Below, one piece after another: positions 35,239 to 43,069 of a stretch of DNA of 64,000 nucleotides (position 1 is the first letter of the stretch; the number at the start of each line of letters is the position of its first letter). The notes below the pieces were generated by a model. It had not been told where the DNA came from. It worked only from the letters and a program-made list of their open reading frames with translations, and ran no database searches. The position numbers and the translations under genes were made by a program. The stretch comes from Haloarchaeobius salinus. GTDB lineage: Archaea > Halobacteriota > Halobacteria > Halobacteriales > Natrialbaceae. The DNA lies in contig NZ_JANHAU010000005.1 in the NCBI RefSeq assembly GCF_024464185.1, forward strand, positions 208,909-272,908, given 5' to 3'.

Positions 35239-35796
35239 ATGTCAGAAACAGAGGGAGAGGGGCTGACCCAGGACGTCGTGTTCGACATCCTCAGCAACTC
35301 GCGTCGCCGGTTCATCCTCTCACGACTGCAGAAGCGGGACGAACCGATAGAGCTGATGGACCTCGCCAACCAGATCGCCGCGTGGGAGAACGATACGACC
35401 GTGGATGAACTCACCGACAAACAGAGTAAGCGGGTGTACGTCTCGGTCTACCAGACACACGTCCCGAAGCTGGAGTCGGTCGGGCTCATCACCTACGACC
35501 CCGACACCGGTCTCATCGAACTCGCCGACCAGGCCCGCGAGATCGACCGCTACATGCCGGACCAGGAGGAGGAGGAGGTACCGTGGCACCGATACTACGT
35601 CGCGCTCGCGGGGCTGTCGGCCGCCTTCTTCCTGCTCGTCATCGCCAACGTCCCAGTTCTGGGCGCGTTGAGCACTCCGGTGGCGGGTGTCGTCATCGTC
35701 GTCGCGTTCGCCATGTTGTCCACAGTACACTTCATCACGAACCGCCGCCGTAACAGCGAGATGGACAGCATCCCGGTCCAGCGGGGTGGGCGCTGA
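35239..35796 (+). CDS. DUF7344-type winged-helix protein with two membrane helices
   Basis: The 185-aa protein has a winged helix (DVVFDILSNSRRRFILSRLQ, then KRVYVSVYQTHVPKLESVGL) and two hydrophobic helices at about residues 121-165 with a short basic tail. It closely parallels the protein at 32371, so glmS lies between two paralogous regulators. The ATG at 35239 is chosen over an earlier TTG because it precedes the acidic N-terminus. Binding targets are unknown. Confidence 0.8.
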   Translation: MSETEGEGLTQDVVFDILSNSRRRFILSRLQKRDEPIELMDLANQIAAWENDTTVDELTDKQSKRVYVSVYQTHVPKLESVGLITYDPDTGLIELADQAREIDRYMPDQEEEEVPWHRYYVALAGLSAAFFLLVIANVPVLGALSTPVAGVVIVVAFAMLSTVHFITNRRRNSEMDSIPVQRGGR

Positions 35797-35829
35797 TGTC
35801 GCGACCCACCCACCGGTACCGGTCGGGCG

Positions 35830-36009
35830 TCACTGTCGGGGACCGCTCCCCAGCCCGTCCATCAGCTCGCTCACCGTGGTACACTCCGAGCAGCGGTGGA
35901 GCGTCCCCTCGTTGTCTCCGAAGACCCGGACGAAGCTGGCGGAGACGTGCGTCCCGCAGTTCTCGCAGGTCGTCTGGTCGGTGCCTTCGTCGGGATGGAC
36001 GTGTTCCAT
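35830..36009 (-). CDS. DUF7563-like mini zinc finger
   Basis: The 59-aa protein has Cys-x2-Cys (CENCG, Cys15 and Cys18) and a second Cys-x2-Cys (CSECT, Cys40 and Cys43). The segment HVSASFVRVFGDN lies between, very like the protein at 46904. The four cysteines probably bind zinc. The frame is too acidic and too well patterned to be chance, and a TAACAA box lies 37 nt before the ATG. It is divergent from a winged-helix gene. Confidence 0.75.
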   Translation of the reverse strand: MEHVHPDEGTDQTTCENCGTHVSASFVRVFGDNEGTLHRCSECTTVSELMDGLGSGPRQ

Positions 36010-36040
36010 GGCTCGAGTACTCCGAGACGGGCTCCGCGCT

Positions 36041-36046
36041 TTGTTA
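36041..36046 (-). promoter_or_regulatory. TAACAA box between divergent genes
   Basis: It lies 37 nt before the zinc-finger ATG at 36009. On the plus strand the same bases (TTGTTAT) lie about 26 nt before the winged-helix start at 36071, so the element could serve both directions. Confidence 0.4.
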
Positions 36047-36070
36047 TCCGAGCACTACGAGGTGGTCGGC

Positions 36071-36349
36071 GTGAGCGACGAGTGGAACGACATCGGTTTC
36101 GTCATCAGCTCGAACTACCGCGTGACGGTGCTTCGACGGCTCGACGAGGGGCCCGCGACGCCCTCGCAGATCGCGGGAGAGTGGGACGTCGCCATCACGC
36201 ACGTCTCGCGGGCGTTGAACGAGCTGCGTGACCGCGACCTCGTGGAGCTGCTGGTGCCGGAGAACCGGCGCAAGGGCCGGGTCTACGGTATCACCGAGAA
36301 AGGGGAGCGTATCTGGGAGCAGATCGAGGCACAGAACCTCGTCGAGTGA
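36071..36349 (+). CDS. winged-helix transcriptional regulator
   Basis: The 92-aa protein reads VSDEWNDIGFVISSNYRVTV, then LDEGPATPSQIAGEWDVAIT (HTH) and DLVELLVPENRRKGRVYGIT (wing), a MarR/PadR-like DNA-binding domain common in haloarchaea. The GTG at 36071 is preferred to an ATG at 36008 because the latter would overlap the divergent zinc-finger gene. A promoter-like element also sits at the leaderless distance from the GTG. Confidence 0.78.
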   Translation: MSDEWNDIGFVISSNYRVTVLRRLDEGPATPSQIAGEWDVAITHVSRALNELRDRDLVELLVPENRRKGRVYGITEKGERIWEQIEAQNLVE

Positions 36350-36350
36350 C

Positions 36351-36473
36351 TCAGTCGGCCTCGACTTCCTCGTCGGCCTCTGGCAGTAACTGTTCGGGTT
36401 GGCGCTCGTATGCCGGGGTTTTCGCGAAGCGTTCGATCCGCCGCCAGTCGTCCTCGGACAGTTGTCCGGACAT
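36351..36473 (-). CDS. 40-aa acidic small protein
   Basis: The protein starts MSGQLSEDDWRRIERFAKTP and ends with an acidic tail (PEADEEVEAD). It is strongly acidic, consistent with a real haloarchaeal protein. A TATA-like element (AATAGTAAT, 36498-36506) lies 25-33 nt before the ATG, so it is probably leaderless. It is convergent with the winged-helix gene, one base apart. Function unknown. Confidence 0.6.
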   Translation of the reverse strand: MSGQLSEDDWRRIERFAKTPAYERQPEQLLPEADEEVEAD

Positions 36474-36497
36474 ACTCGATGGGACCGCGGACCGGGG

Positions 36498-36506
36498 AAT
36501 AGTAAT
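36498..36506 (-). promoter_or_regulatory. TATA-like element
   Basis: This AT-rich element is at the leaderless distance before the ATG at 36473. Confidence 0.4.
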
Positions 36507-36719
36507 GGTGCACGTACGAGACCGTGTGATACGACAGCACTGCACTACCCGGCCGAAGGCACTGAACTACTGTTACACAGAGAGTGCCGACTCGACTGGA
36601 AGCAGTTGCTTAGGATACCGGCAGCACGGTCGCTGCGGGGGCAGAGACCGCTTACACGGACTATGCGCCGTATAGTTATCAGTGCCACATCCGAGTAGCC
36701 AGACGAGTCACGCACCAGC

Positions 36720-37598
36720 ATGGAGCGAGGGAACGCACTGAGCGTCGGGCTCGCCGTCTGTCTGCTGTTCGCACTCGGCGCGAGTTCGAACGCGCTCGGC
36801 GACGCCGTGACGACGGAACCGGACGAGGTGATCGACGTCGACTACTCCTCGCTGCCGTTCAGCGAGGACGACGCGGGCGAGCTGCGCGACGCGGTGACTG
36901 GCGAGAACGAGGGCGGCCCGAGCACCGATGAGGGGACCACCGGACAGCGGGTCGTCCCCGACGACGAAGGCGAGCAGGGCTCGGTCGACCCGGAGAGCGG
37001 GGAGACGGGCGACGCCCAGCAGCTGGTTGACGGCGATGGCGACGAGCGTCGCGACGTCCCCCGTGATATGGGCGGTGACCCGCAGGACGAAGCCGGTGCC
37101 GACCCGGACGTCGACGGCGAGCAGGAGGCACCCGGTGAACAACAGGGACAGGGGTCGACACCGAGCGCGCCGGAGCAGTCGCTGCTCGACCGGCTCCTCG
37201 CGCTGCTCGGCCGGCTGTTGCCGCTCGTGTTGCTCCTCGGCGCGCTCGCGCTCCTGTACCTGGTCCGTCACCGGCTCATCGGCCTGTTCGACGGTCGGGA
37301 CACCGAACGCACCGCACAGTCCGAGTCGGTCACCTACGTGGCCGATCCGGAGGACGAGGTGAGCGCGGCCTGGTACGAGATGATCCGCACGCTCGGTCTC
37401 GACCAGAACGTCTCGAAGACGCCCCGCGAGTGCGAGCAGGCCGCGCGAGCCGCCGGGGCGGACCCGTCGCTCGCCCGGACGCTCACGGACCTCTACGAGC
37501 AGGTCCGGTACGCGGGCCAGCCCGTCACGCCGGAGCGGTCCCGCCGGGCCCGTGAGACTGTCGATGAGTTCAAGCGCCAGTACGGGGGTGCCACGTGA
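36720..37598 (+). CDS. DUF4129 domain membrane protein
   Basis: The 292-aa protein has an N-terminal hydrophobic segment (signal anchor, residues 8-25) and a long acidic, disordered linker. A membrane helix (about 163-183) follows, then a cytoplasmic DUF4129 domain (AWYEMIRTLGLDQNVSKTPR, EQVRYAGQPVTPERSRRA). DUF4129 proteins go with MoxR and DUF58 in membrane-associated AAA systems. It heads a four-gene operon with four-base overlaps. The precise role is unknown. Confidence 0.82.
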   Translation: MERGNALSVGLAVCLLFALGASSNALGDAVTTEPDEVIDVDYSSLPFSEDDAGELRDAVTGENEGGPSTDEGTTGQRVVPDDEGEQGSVDPESGETGDAQQLVDGDGDERRDVPRDMGGDPQDEAGADPDVDGEQEAPGEQQGQGSTPSAPEQSLLDRLLALLGRLLPLVLLLGALALLYLVRHRLIGLFDGRDTERTAQSESVTYVADPEDEVSAAWYEMIRTLGLDQNVSKTPRECEQAARAAGADPSLARTLTDLYEQVRYAGQPVTPERSRRARETVDEFKRQYGGAT

Positions 37599-38254
37599 AG
37601 CTCCGACGGGCGGGCCTCGGACTGGTCGGCATCGCCGCAATCGCGGGCTTCCTGCTGACGCAGGGCGACATCGCGAACCTGCTCCCGGTCGATGTGGCCG
37701 TCGACATGCTCGGCAACGACTACCTCGTCGTCGCCGTGGTCGCGGCCACGGGCTTCGGGCTCGCGCTCCTGCTCGTCGCCTCCGGCCGTCCCGGGAACGT
37801 CGACGAGGTGACCACGCCCGACCCGGAGCGGGCCATCTCGCTGCCGGTCCCCGGGGACGACTTCGACGCCGCGATGGGGAGCCGCCTCGCCCTGCTCCCC
37901 CTCGTCGGTGGAACGGACCGGGCAGCGATACGCGAGCGGCTCCACAGCGACCTCGTGCACTGGCTGATGCGGTCGGAGAACTGCAGCCGGTCCGAGGCGG
38001 AGCTGCGCGTCGCGACCGGGGACTGGACGGACGACCACTACGCGGCGCTGTTCCTGGCGGACGGCACGCGACGGCGGGACAGGGTGAGCGCGGTACTCCG
38101 GTCGTGGCTCAGGCTCCGGCCGTGGGTACAGGTCGGTGCCCACCGGACCGCCCGCGCGCTGGTCGACGCCAGCGAGGCGGTCGGGTCGACCGCCGAGCAG
38201 CGGGCTGGTTCCGACACCGCTGGCCGCCAGCAGTCCGGGGTGGGTCGTTCGTGA
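37595..38254 (+). CDS. small membrane protein of the DUF58 operon (DUF7269-like)
   Basis: The 219-aa protein has a signal-like N-terminal helix and a second membrane helix at about residues 43-63. A soluble domain follows containing HSDLVHWLMRSENCSRSEAE. It occupies the position of DUF7269 proteins between DUF4129 and DUF58 in haloarchaeal clusters; the assignment is by context and recall. It overlaps both neighbours by four bases. Confidence 0.65.
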   Translation: MKLRRAGLGLVGIAAIAGFLLTQGDIANLLPVDVAVDMLGNDYLVVAVVAATGFGLALLLVASGRPGNVDEVTTPDPERAISLPVPGDDFDAAMGSRLALLPLVGGTDRAAIRERLHSDLVHWLMRSENCSRSEAELRVATGDWTDDHYAALFLADGTRRRDRVSAVLRSWLRLRPWVQVGAHRTARALVDASEAVGSTAEQRAGSDTAGRQQSGVGRS

Positions 38255-39510
38255 GCCAGTTCGAGGATACGAACCGCTGGCGTGGCGTGCTCGTGTTCTC
38301 CGCGCTGGCGCTCGTCGTCGGTCTGGCGGCACAGCGGGCGTCCCTCCTCGTCCTCGCGGCGGTCGGCGTCGTCTACGCGGTCTACCCGGCGGTGAGTCCC
38401 GCGTGGGAGCCCGTGCTGTCCGTCGAACGCCGGCTGAGCGAGACCACACCGAAGAACGGCGAGTACGTCGAGGTGGAGACGACGGTCCGGAACGACGGCG
38501 ACCGGCCGCTGTTCGACCTCCGGTTCGTCGACGGCGTCCCGCCGGCGCTCTCCGTCGTCGCGGACTCGCCCCGGCGCGGTGCGGTGTTACGTCCCGGGGC
38601 CGAGGCGACGTTCTCCTACACCGTCGAGGCCAAGCGGGGCAAGCACCGGTTCCAGCCGGCGACGGCCGTCGTCAGGGACCTCAGCGGCGAGCACGAGCTG
38701 GAGACGACGGTGGTCGGCGAGACCGAGATCGACTGCACCGCGGACCTCGAATCGTCGCCGCTGCGCCCCCAGACACTCGACTACGTCGGGCGCGTGCTCT
38801 CGGCACAGGTCGGACAGGGGATCGAGTTCGACCGGACCCGCGAGTACAAACACGGCGACGCGAAGAACCGGGTGGACTGGAAGCGCTACGCGCGGACGAA
38901 CGAGCTGGCCACCATCGAGTTCAGGACCGAGCGCTCGGTGAACGTCGTCGTGCTCGTCGACGCCCGTTCGAGTGCGTACCACGCCACGAACGACGACATC
39001 CACGCCGTCGGGCTCTGTGTCTCCGCCGCCGAGCAGCTGCTCGTCCAGCTGCTCGGCGACCGCAACCAGGCCGGCGTCGCGGCGTTCGGCAGGGAGTTCT
39101 GCTGGGTCCCGACCGGCAACGGCCGGGAGCACCTCGTCCGGACCCAGCAGGCGCTCGCGACGCACCCGGCGTTCCACCCGGTGCCGCCGTCGAACGACGA
39201 CGACCAGGACCGACAGTTCCAGACGCTGCGCGAGCGGTTGCCCGACGGCGCACAGCTCATCCTGCTCTCGCCGCTCTGTGACGACTGGATCGTCACGACC
39301 GTACGCCGGCTGGACGCCTACGGCTATCCGGTGAGCGTCGTCAGCCCGGACGTGGTGCAGACCGACTCGCTCGGCCGGCAGCTCGCGGCCATCGAGCGGT
39401 CGAACCGCGTCACGATGCTGCGAGCCGGCGACATACCGGTCGTCGAGTGGGACCCCGAGGTGCCCCTCGGTCGCTCGGTGGCCGCGACCCAGACGAGGTG
39501 GCTGTCGTGA
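38251..39510 (+). CDS. DUF58 domain protein
   Basis: The 419-aa protein has two N-terminal membrane helices, a beta-rich region (VETTVRNDGDRPLFDLRFVD) and the DUF58 signature REYKHGDAKNRVDWKRYART. A von Willebrand A-like part follows (VNVVVLVDARSSAYH). DUF58 proteins work with MoxR AAA ATPases, perhaps in maturation or stress complexes. The GTG at 38251 overlaps the previous stop by four bases. Its MoxR partner is the convergent gene at 40217. Confidence 0.88.
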   Translation: MSQFEDTNRWRGVLVFSALALVVGLAAQRASLLVLAAVGVVYAVYPAVSPAWEPVLSVERRLSETTPKNGEYVEVETTVRNDGDRPLFDLRFVDGVPPALSVVADSPRRGAVLRPGAEATFSYTVEAKRGKHRFQPATAVVRDLSGEHELETTVVGETEIDCTADLESSPLRPQTLDYVGRVLSAQVGQGIEFDRTREYKHGDAKNRVDWKRYARTNELATIEFRTERSVNVVVLVDARSSAYHATNDDIHAVGLCVSAAEQLLVQLLGDRNQAGVAAFGREFCWVPTGNGREHLVRTQQALATHPAFHPVPPSNDDDQDRQFQTLRERLPDGAQLILLSPLCDDWIVTTVRRLDAYGYPVSVVSPDVVQTDSLGRQLAAIERSNRVTMLRAGDIPVVEWDPEVPLGRSVAATQTRWLS

Positions 39511-40202
39511 ACAACGCCGTGACCGTCTCGAAGCGCCCCGCGTGGGTGAGCAGTCTGCTCGCCGTGCTGGTCGTGGCCTACGCGGTGTCGCTGGTCGGCC
39601 ACGAATCCGTCGTCGGTACCGGGCTCGCCGTCGAGATAGCCGGGCTCGTCGTCGTGGCGCTCGGGGCGTCGCTCGCGCGACGTGGCTGGCGGGTCTTCGG
39701 GTTCGTCGTCGCTGCCGCCGGGCTCGTCGTGGCCGTCGGGGGCATCGGCTACGCGCTCGCCTCGCTCGGACGTCCGCCGGCCTTCCTCGACGTCCTCCCC
39801 GGTCTCGTCGGCGTCGTCCTGGTCGGACTGGCGCTCGCACCCATCCGTGGGACGGGCTCGCGGTGGTCGCTCCGCATCGGGGTCGGGCTGGCGTTCGTCG
39901 CCGTGCTCGCGAGCTCGGTCCTCCAGGAGACGACCGGGACGGAGCAGGTGCTCGCTGGCACGCTCTGCATCGTCGCGTGGGACCTCGGCGAGAACGCGAT
40001 CTCGGTCGGGACGCAGCTCGGCCGTCGGGCGCGGACCTGGAGCATCGAGGCGATGCACGGGGTCGCGACGCTCGTGGTCGCGTGGGTCGCCATCCGACTC
40101 AGCAGGGAGGTCGCCGGGATCCAGGCTCCCGAGGCCACGCTCCCGTCGCTCGTCCTGCTGGTCCTCGCCGTCCTCGTGCTGACGGCTGCGCTCCACGACT
40201 GA
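39507..40202 (+). CDS. polytopic membrane protein of the DUF58 operon (DUF7519-like)
   Basis: The 231-aa protein is almost entirely hydrophobic, with about seven membrane helices. The GTG at 39507 overlaps the DUF58 stop by four bases; an in-frame start at 39447 is possible but lies in DUF58. It is probably the membrane part of the MoxR-linked system. The family name DUF7519 is suggested from position only. Confidence 0.6.
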   Translation: MNNAVTVSKRPAWVSSLLAVLVVAYAVSLVGHESVVGTGLAVEIAGLVVVALGASLARRGWRVFGFVVAAAGLVVAVGGIGYALASLGRPPAFLDVLPGLVGVVLVGLALAPIRGTGSRWSLRIGVGLAFVAVLASSVLQETTGTEQVLAGTLCIVAWDLGENAISVGTQLGRRARTWSIEAMHGVATLVVAWVAIRLSREVAGIQAPEATLPSLVLLVLAVLVLTAALHD

Positions 40203-40216
40203 AACAGAACGGGGCG

Positions 40217-41194
40217 CTACTGCTGCTGTGTCTTCACGGTCCGGTTGACGGTCGGGACGCCGACCTCCTCGAACACGTCCTCGACCACGTCGTACTTCTT
40301 CACGTTGTCGACCATGGCGTCGGGGGTGAGCATGATCCGGTGGGCGAGCACCGCCTGCCCGAGGGTCTTCACGTCGTCGGGAACGACGTACCCCCGTCCG
40401 TCGAGGACCGCGTACGCCCTGACCGCCTCGAAGAGCCGTTGGCAGCCACGCGGCGACACGCCGACCTCGACCCGCCTGTCGTCCCGCGTCGCGTGCACGA
40501 TGTCGACGATGTACTCCTTGAGGTCGGGGTCGATGCGGACCGTCTCGGGCACCTCCCGGAGCGCCGGCACGTCTGCGGCGTCGACCACGCAGTCGACCTC
40601 CGGGAGGGGCGTCGACCGTGCTTCGCGGCGGTTCAGCAGCTCCAGTTCGCCCTCCCTGCCGGGGTAGCCGAGGCTCTGCTTGACGAGGAAGCGGTCCTTC
40701 TGGGCCTCCGGCAGCGAGAACGTCCCCTGGCCCTGTTCGACGGGGTTCTGCGTCGCGATGACGAAGAAGGGCGTCGGCAGCTCGTGGGTCTCGCCGTCGA
40801 CGGTGACCTGCTTCTCGTCCATCGCCTCCAGCAGCGCGGCCTGGGTCTTCGGCGAGGCACGGTTGATCTCGTCGGCGAGCACGACGTTGGCGAAGATGGG
40901 TCCCTCGCTGAACTCGAAGTCACGCGCCTGCTCGTTGAAGATGGAGGTCCCCGTCACGTCGGAGGGGAGCAGGTCGGGGGTGAACTGGATGCGGTTGAAC
41001 GAGAGCCCCAGCGCGTTCGCGAAGCTGCGCGCGGTGAGGGTCTTCCCCGTCCCCGGCACGTCCTCCAGCAGCACGTGTCCCCGCGCGAACAGCCCGGTGA
41101 GGGTGGTTCGGAGCACCTGGCGGTCCGCGATGACCGCCGCGGTCACCTCGTCGAGCACGTCCTCGGCGATGCCGTGTGCGTCTCGGATGTCCAT
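40217..41194 (-). CDS. MoxR-type AAA+ ATPase
   Basis: The 325-aa ATPase has Walker A LLEDVPGTGKTLTARS near residue 42, Walker B VVLADEINRASPKTQAALLE near 106 and sensor FFVIATQNPVEQGQGTF. A C-terminal lid follows. MoxR ATPases act as chaperone-like partners of DUF58 and VWA proteins. It is transcribed toward the DUF58 operon, tail to tail with 14 bases between stops, so it has its own promoter and is not co-transcribed with its partner. Confidence 0.92.
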   Translation of the reverse strand: MDIRDAHGIAEDVLDEVTAAVIADRQVLRTTLTGLFARGHVLLEDVPGTGKTLTARSFANALGLSFNRIQFTPDLLPSDVTGTSIFNEQARDFEFSEGPIFANVVLADEINRASPKTQAALLEAMDEKQVTVDGETHELPTPFFVIATQNPVEQGQGTFSLPEAQKDRFLVKQSLGYPGREGELELLNRREARSTPLPEVDCVVDAADVPALREVPETVRIDPDLKEYIVDIVHATRDDRRVEVGVSPRGCQRLFEAVRAYAVLDGRGYVVPDDVKTLGQAVLAHRIMLTPDAMVDNVKKYDVVEDVFEEVGVPTVNRTVKTQQQ

Positions 41195-41217
41195 ACGCCG
41201 GGGTCACGGAGGATCGG

Positions 41218-41228
41218 TTTTAGTATAC
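41218..41228 (-). promoter_or_regulatory. TATA-like element of moxR gene
   Basis: Read on the minus strand this is GTATACTAAAA, 24-34 nt before the ATG at 41194: a canonical leaderless promoter position. Confidence 0.55.
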
Positions 41229-41388
41229 GACCCTTAGGCGCGGTAGGCCGTTGTTTTCGCCGGACACCCTCGCGGACCTGACACCCTGACAACATTGCAC
41301 ATGGGCACCGCCTGCCACGACACATTGATACGTAGCCATCCCATATCCGTGATAGACCGAGGTAGTACGGAACTACCCCACTCCCCCG

Positions 41389-42141
41389 ATGTCCGTGCCC
41401 GACCCGACAACCTCGCTGCCGTCCCCCGAGACCGACCCCCGATTCCACGACCGTTGGCTCAGACACATCCCCGCCAGCGACGGCGACGGCTGGGTGCTGC
41501 TCGTCGGTGTCGTCCACGACCACCCGTCGAGCCTGTATCGGGCCGCCGAGACCGTGCGTCGCCTGAAGCCGTCCGTGCTCGCCCTCGAACTACCCCAGCT
41601 CGGGATGCCGCTGTTCGAGCGCCACGCCGACCGGGCCGACTCACCGCCGCGCTACGGCGGCGAGATGGCCGCCGCACTGAGCGAGCGGGGGGAGAGCCGC
41701 GCCGTCGGCATCGACGCACCCAACCGTCGGTTCGTGCGCGAACTCGCCGGATACGTCGGGTCGGAGCGCCCACCGTTGGAGACCGTCGCAGGTGTGCTCG
41801 CCGGCGCGACGCCCATCCTCCGGCACGCGCTCCGGTACCGCGTGGCGGCGATGCTCGACGCTCGGACCCACCTCAGACTGGTGCCCGACGTGCCGCGAGA
41901 GTTCGACGTCTCCGCGGACGACCCGCCCGAGGCACAGGCGGAGGACGAGTACAGACAGCTCTCACGGAGTCGTTCGCTGCTCGGGGCGGTCGAACTTCCG
42001 CCCGACGTGCTCGACCTCGACCGTCTCCGCGAGGCGACGATGGCCGCCCGGCTCCGGTCGCTTCGCTCGTCCGGGTCGGTCGTCGCCATCGTCGGACAGG
42101 ACCACCTCGAAGCGGTCGAAAAACGGGTCCACGGACCGTGA
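41389..42141 (+). CDS. TraB/GumN-like protein
   Basis: The 250-aa protein contains VLLVGVVHDHPSSLYRAAE and LKPSVLALELPQLG, the GxxH and glutamate motifs of the TraB/TIKI/EreA fold. VVAIVGQDHLEAVEKRV near the end supplies another histidine. TraB-like proteins may be metalloproteases or structural relatives. There is no membrane segment, unlike the longer archaeal TraB proteins, so it is a soluble short form. Confidence 0.72.
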   Translation: MSVPDPTTSLPSPETDPRFHDRWLRHIPASDGDGWVLLVGVVHDHPSSLYRAAETVRRLKPSVLALELPQLGMPLFERHADRADSPPRYGGEMAAALSERGESRAVGIDAPNRRFVRELAGYVGSERPPLETVAGVLAGATPILRHALRYRVAAMLDARTHLRLVPDVPREFDVSADDPPEAQAEDEYRQLSRSRSLLGAVELPPDVLDLDRLREATMAARLRSLRSSGSVVAIVGQDHLEAVEKRVHGP

Positions 42142-42210
42142 TTCCGGAACGCCCGTCGGACAGGTTCGTCGCTGTCGCCCCCCAGTGACGTGGTCGCCGC
42201 TGTCGTCCCC

Positions 42211-42450
42211 CTAGATGTTCCTCTTCAGGTGTATCTCGTCGCCCGAGATCTTGTCGACTGCGTCGTGTCGGAGCTCGTACTCCTCCTCGTCCCCCTCCCA
42301 GCCGAGCATCTGACGGATGTTGCTCGCCAGACCGGTGTCCGGCTCGACATGGAGACGGTTGCCTTTCACAGCGGTGACTGTACCGATCATCTCACCGTCT
42401 GCGGAGTGTACCTCGCTTCCCCGATCGCCGGATTCGAAGTTTCGAACCAT
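42211..42450 (-). CDS. PRC-barrel-like small protein
   Basis: The 79-aa protein reads GSEVHSADGEMIGTVTAVKG and NRLHVEPDTGLASNIRQMLG, then DAVDKISGDEIHLKR. It resembles the PRC-barrel beta-barrel common in haloarchaea, possibly RNA- or protein-binding. A TATA-like GTTTATATCG near 42517-42526 would give a 5' UTR of about 45 nt. No operon partner. Confidence 0.7.
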   Translation of the reverse strand: MVRNFESGDRGSEVHSADGEMIGTVTAVKGNRLHVEPDTGLASNIRQMLGWEGDEEEYELRHDAVDKISGDEIHLKRNI

Positions 42451-42703
42451 GGGTGTTTCGCGGACTCCCGGTCACATGACCGGCGTTCGTCCGCGAACGG
42501 TGCCAATGCCTGAACTCGATATAAACCCCGAGAACGGTTCATCGTGGTACGGCCGGTGTTACCCCGGTAGGAGCGTTATACGTGCAGGAGGACGGCGGCT
42601 CCAAACTGGCTCGCGTCCCCGACTGTTCAGGTCCTGTGGGTCCTCACAACGCCAGCGACAGGAGCATCCTAACCTTGACCGAGGATGACATCCGTCCCGG
42701 TGT

Positions 42704-43054
42704 ATGGACGACACGGACCCGCAAGTGAGCGTCGGGAAGGACCGACTGCTCGCTCTCCTCTCGAACTGTCGACGCCGACAGGCGCTCGCCACACTCGCGA
42801 CAGAGGACGAACCACTCACCGTCGAAGAACTCACCGAACGGCTGCCCGCCATCGACGAGAGCGAGGCCGACCGCGTGCAGCTCGAACTCCACCACAACCA
42901 CCTGCCGAAGCTCGCACGAGCGGGGCTCGTGGAGTACGAAACGGGGTCACAGTCGGCTACGCTGGCCCGCTCTCCCGCCGAGGTCGCCACGGACATCGAG
43001 CTCGCTGCCGCGACCCTTCACGAACTCGTGGTCGTGACGAGAGACGCCGACTGA
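42704..43054 (+). CDS. DUF7344-type winged-helix protein, soluble
   Basis: The 116-aa protein has KDRLLALLSNCRRRQALATL, then LELHHNHLPKLARAGLVEYE. This is the DUF7344 winged helix also seen at 32371 and 35239, but without membrane helices. It ends in an acidic tail. It is convergent with the Cdc48-type ATPase gene, with 15 bases between stops. A DNA-binding role is likely. Confidence 0.78.
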   Translation: MDDTDPQVSVGKDRLLALLSNCRRRQALATLATEDEPLTVEELTERLPAIDESEADRVQLELHHNHLPKLARAGLVEYETGSQSATLARSPAEVATDIELAAATLHELVVVTRDAD

Positions 43055-43069
43055 GCGGTCCAGAACGGC

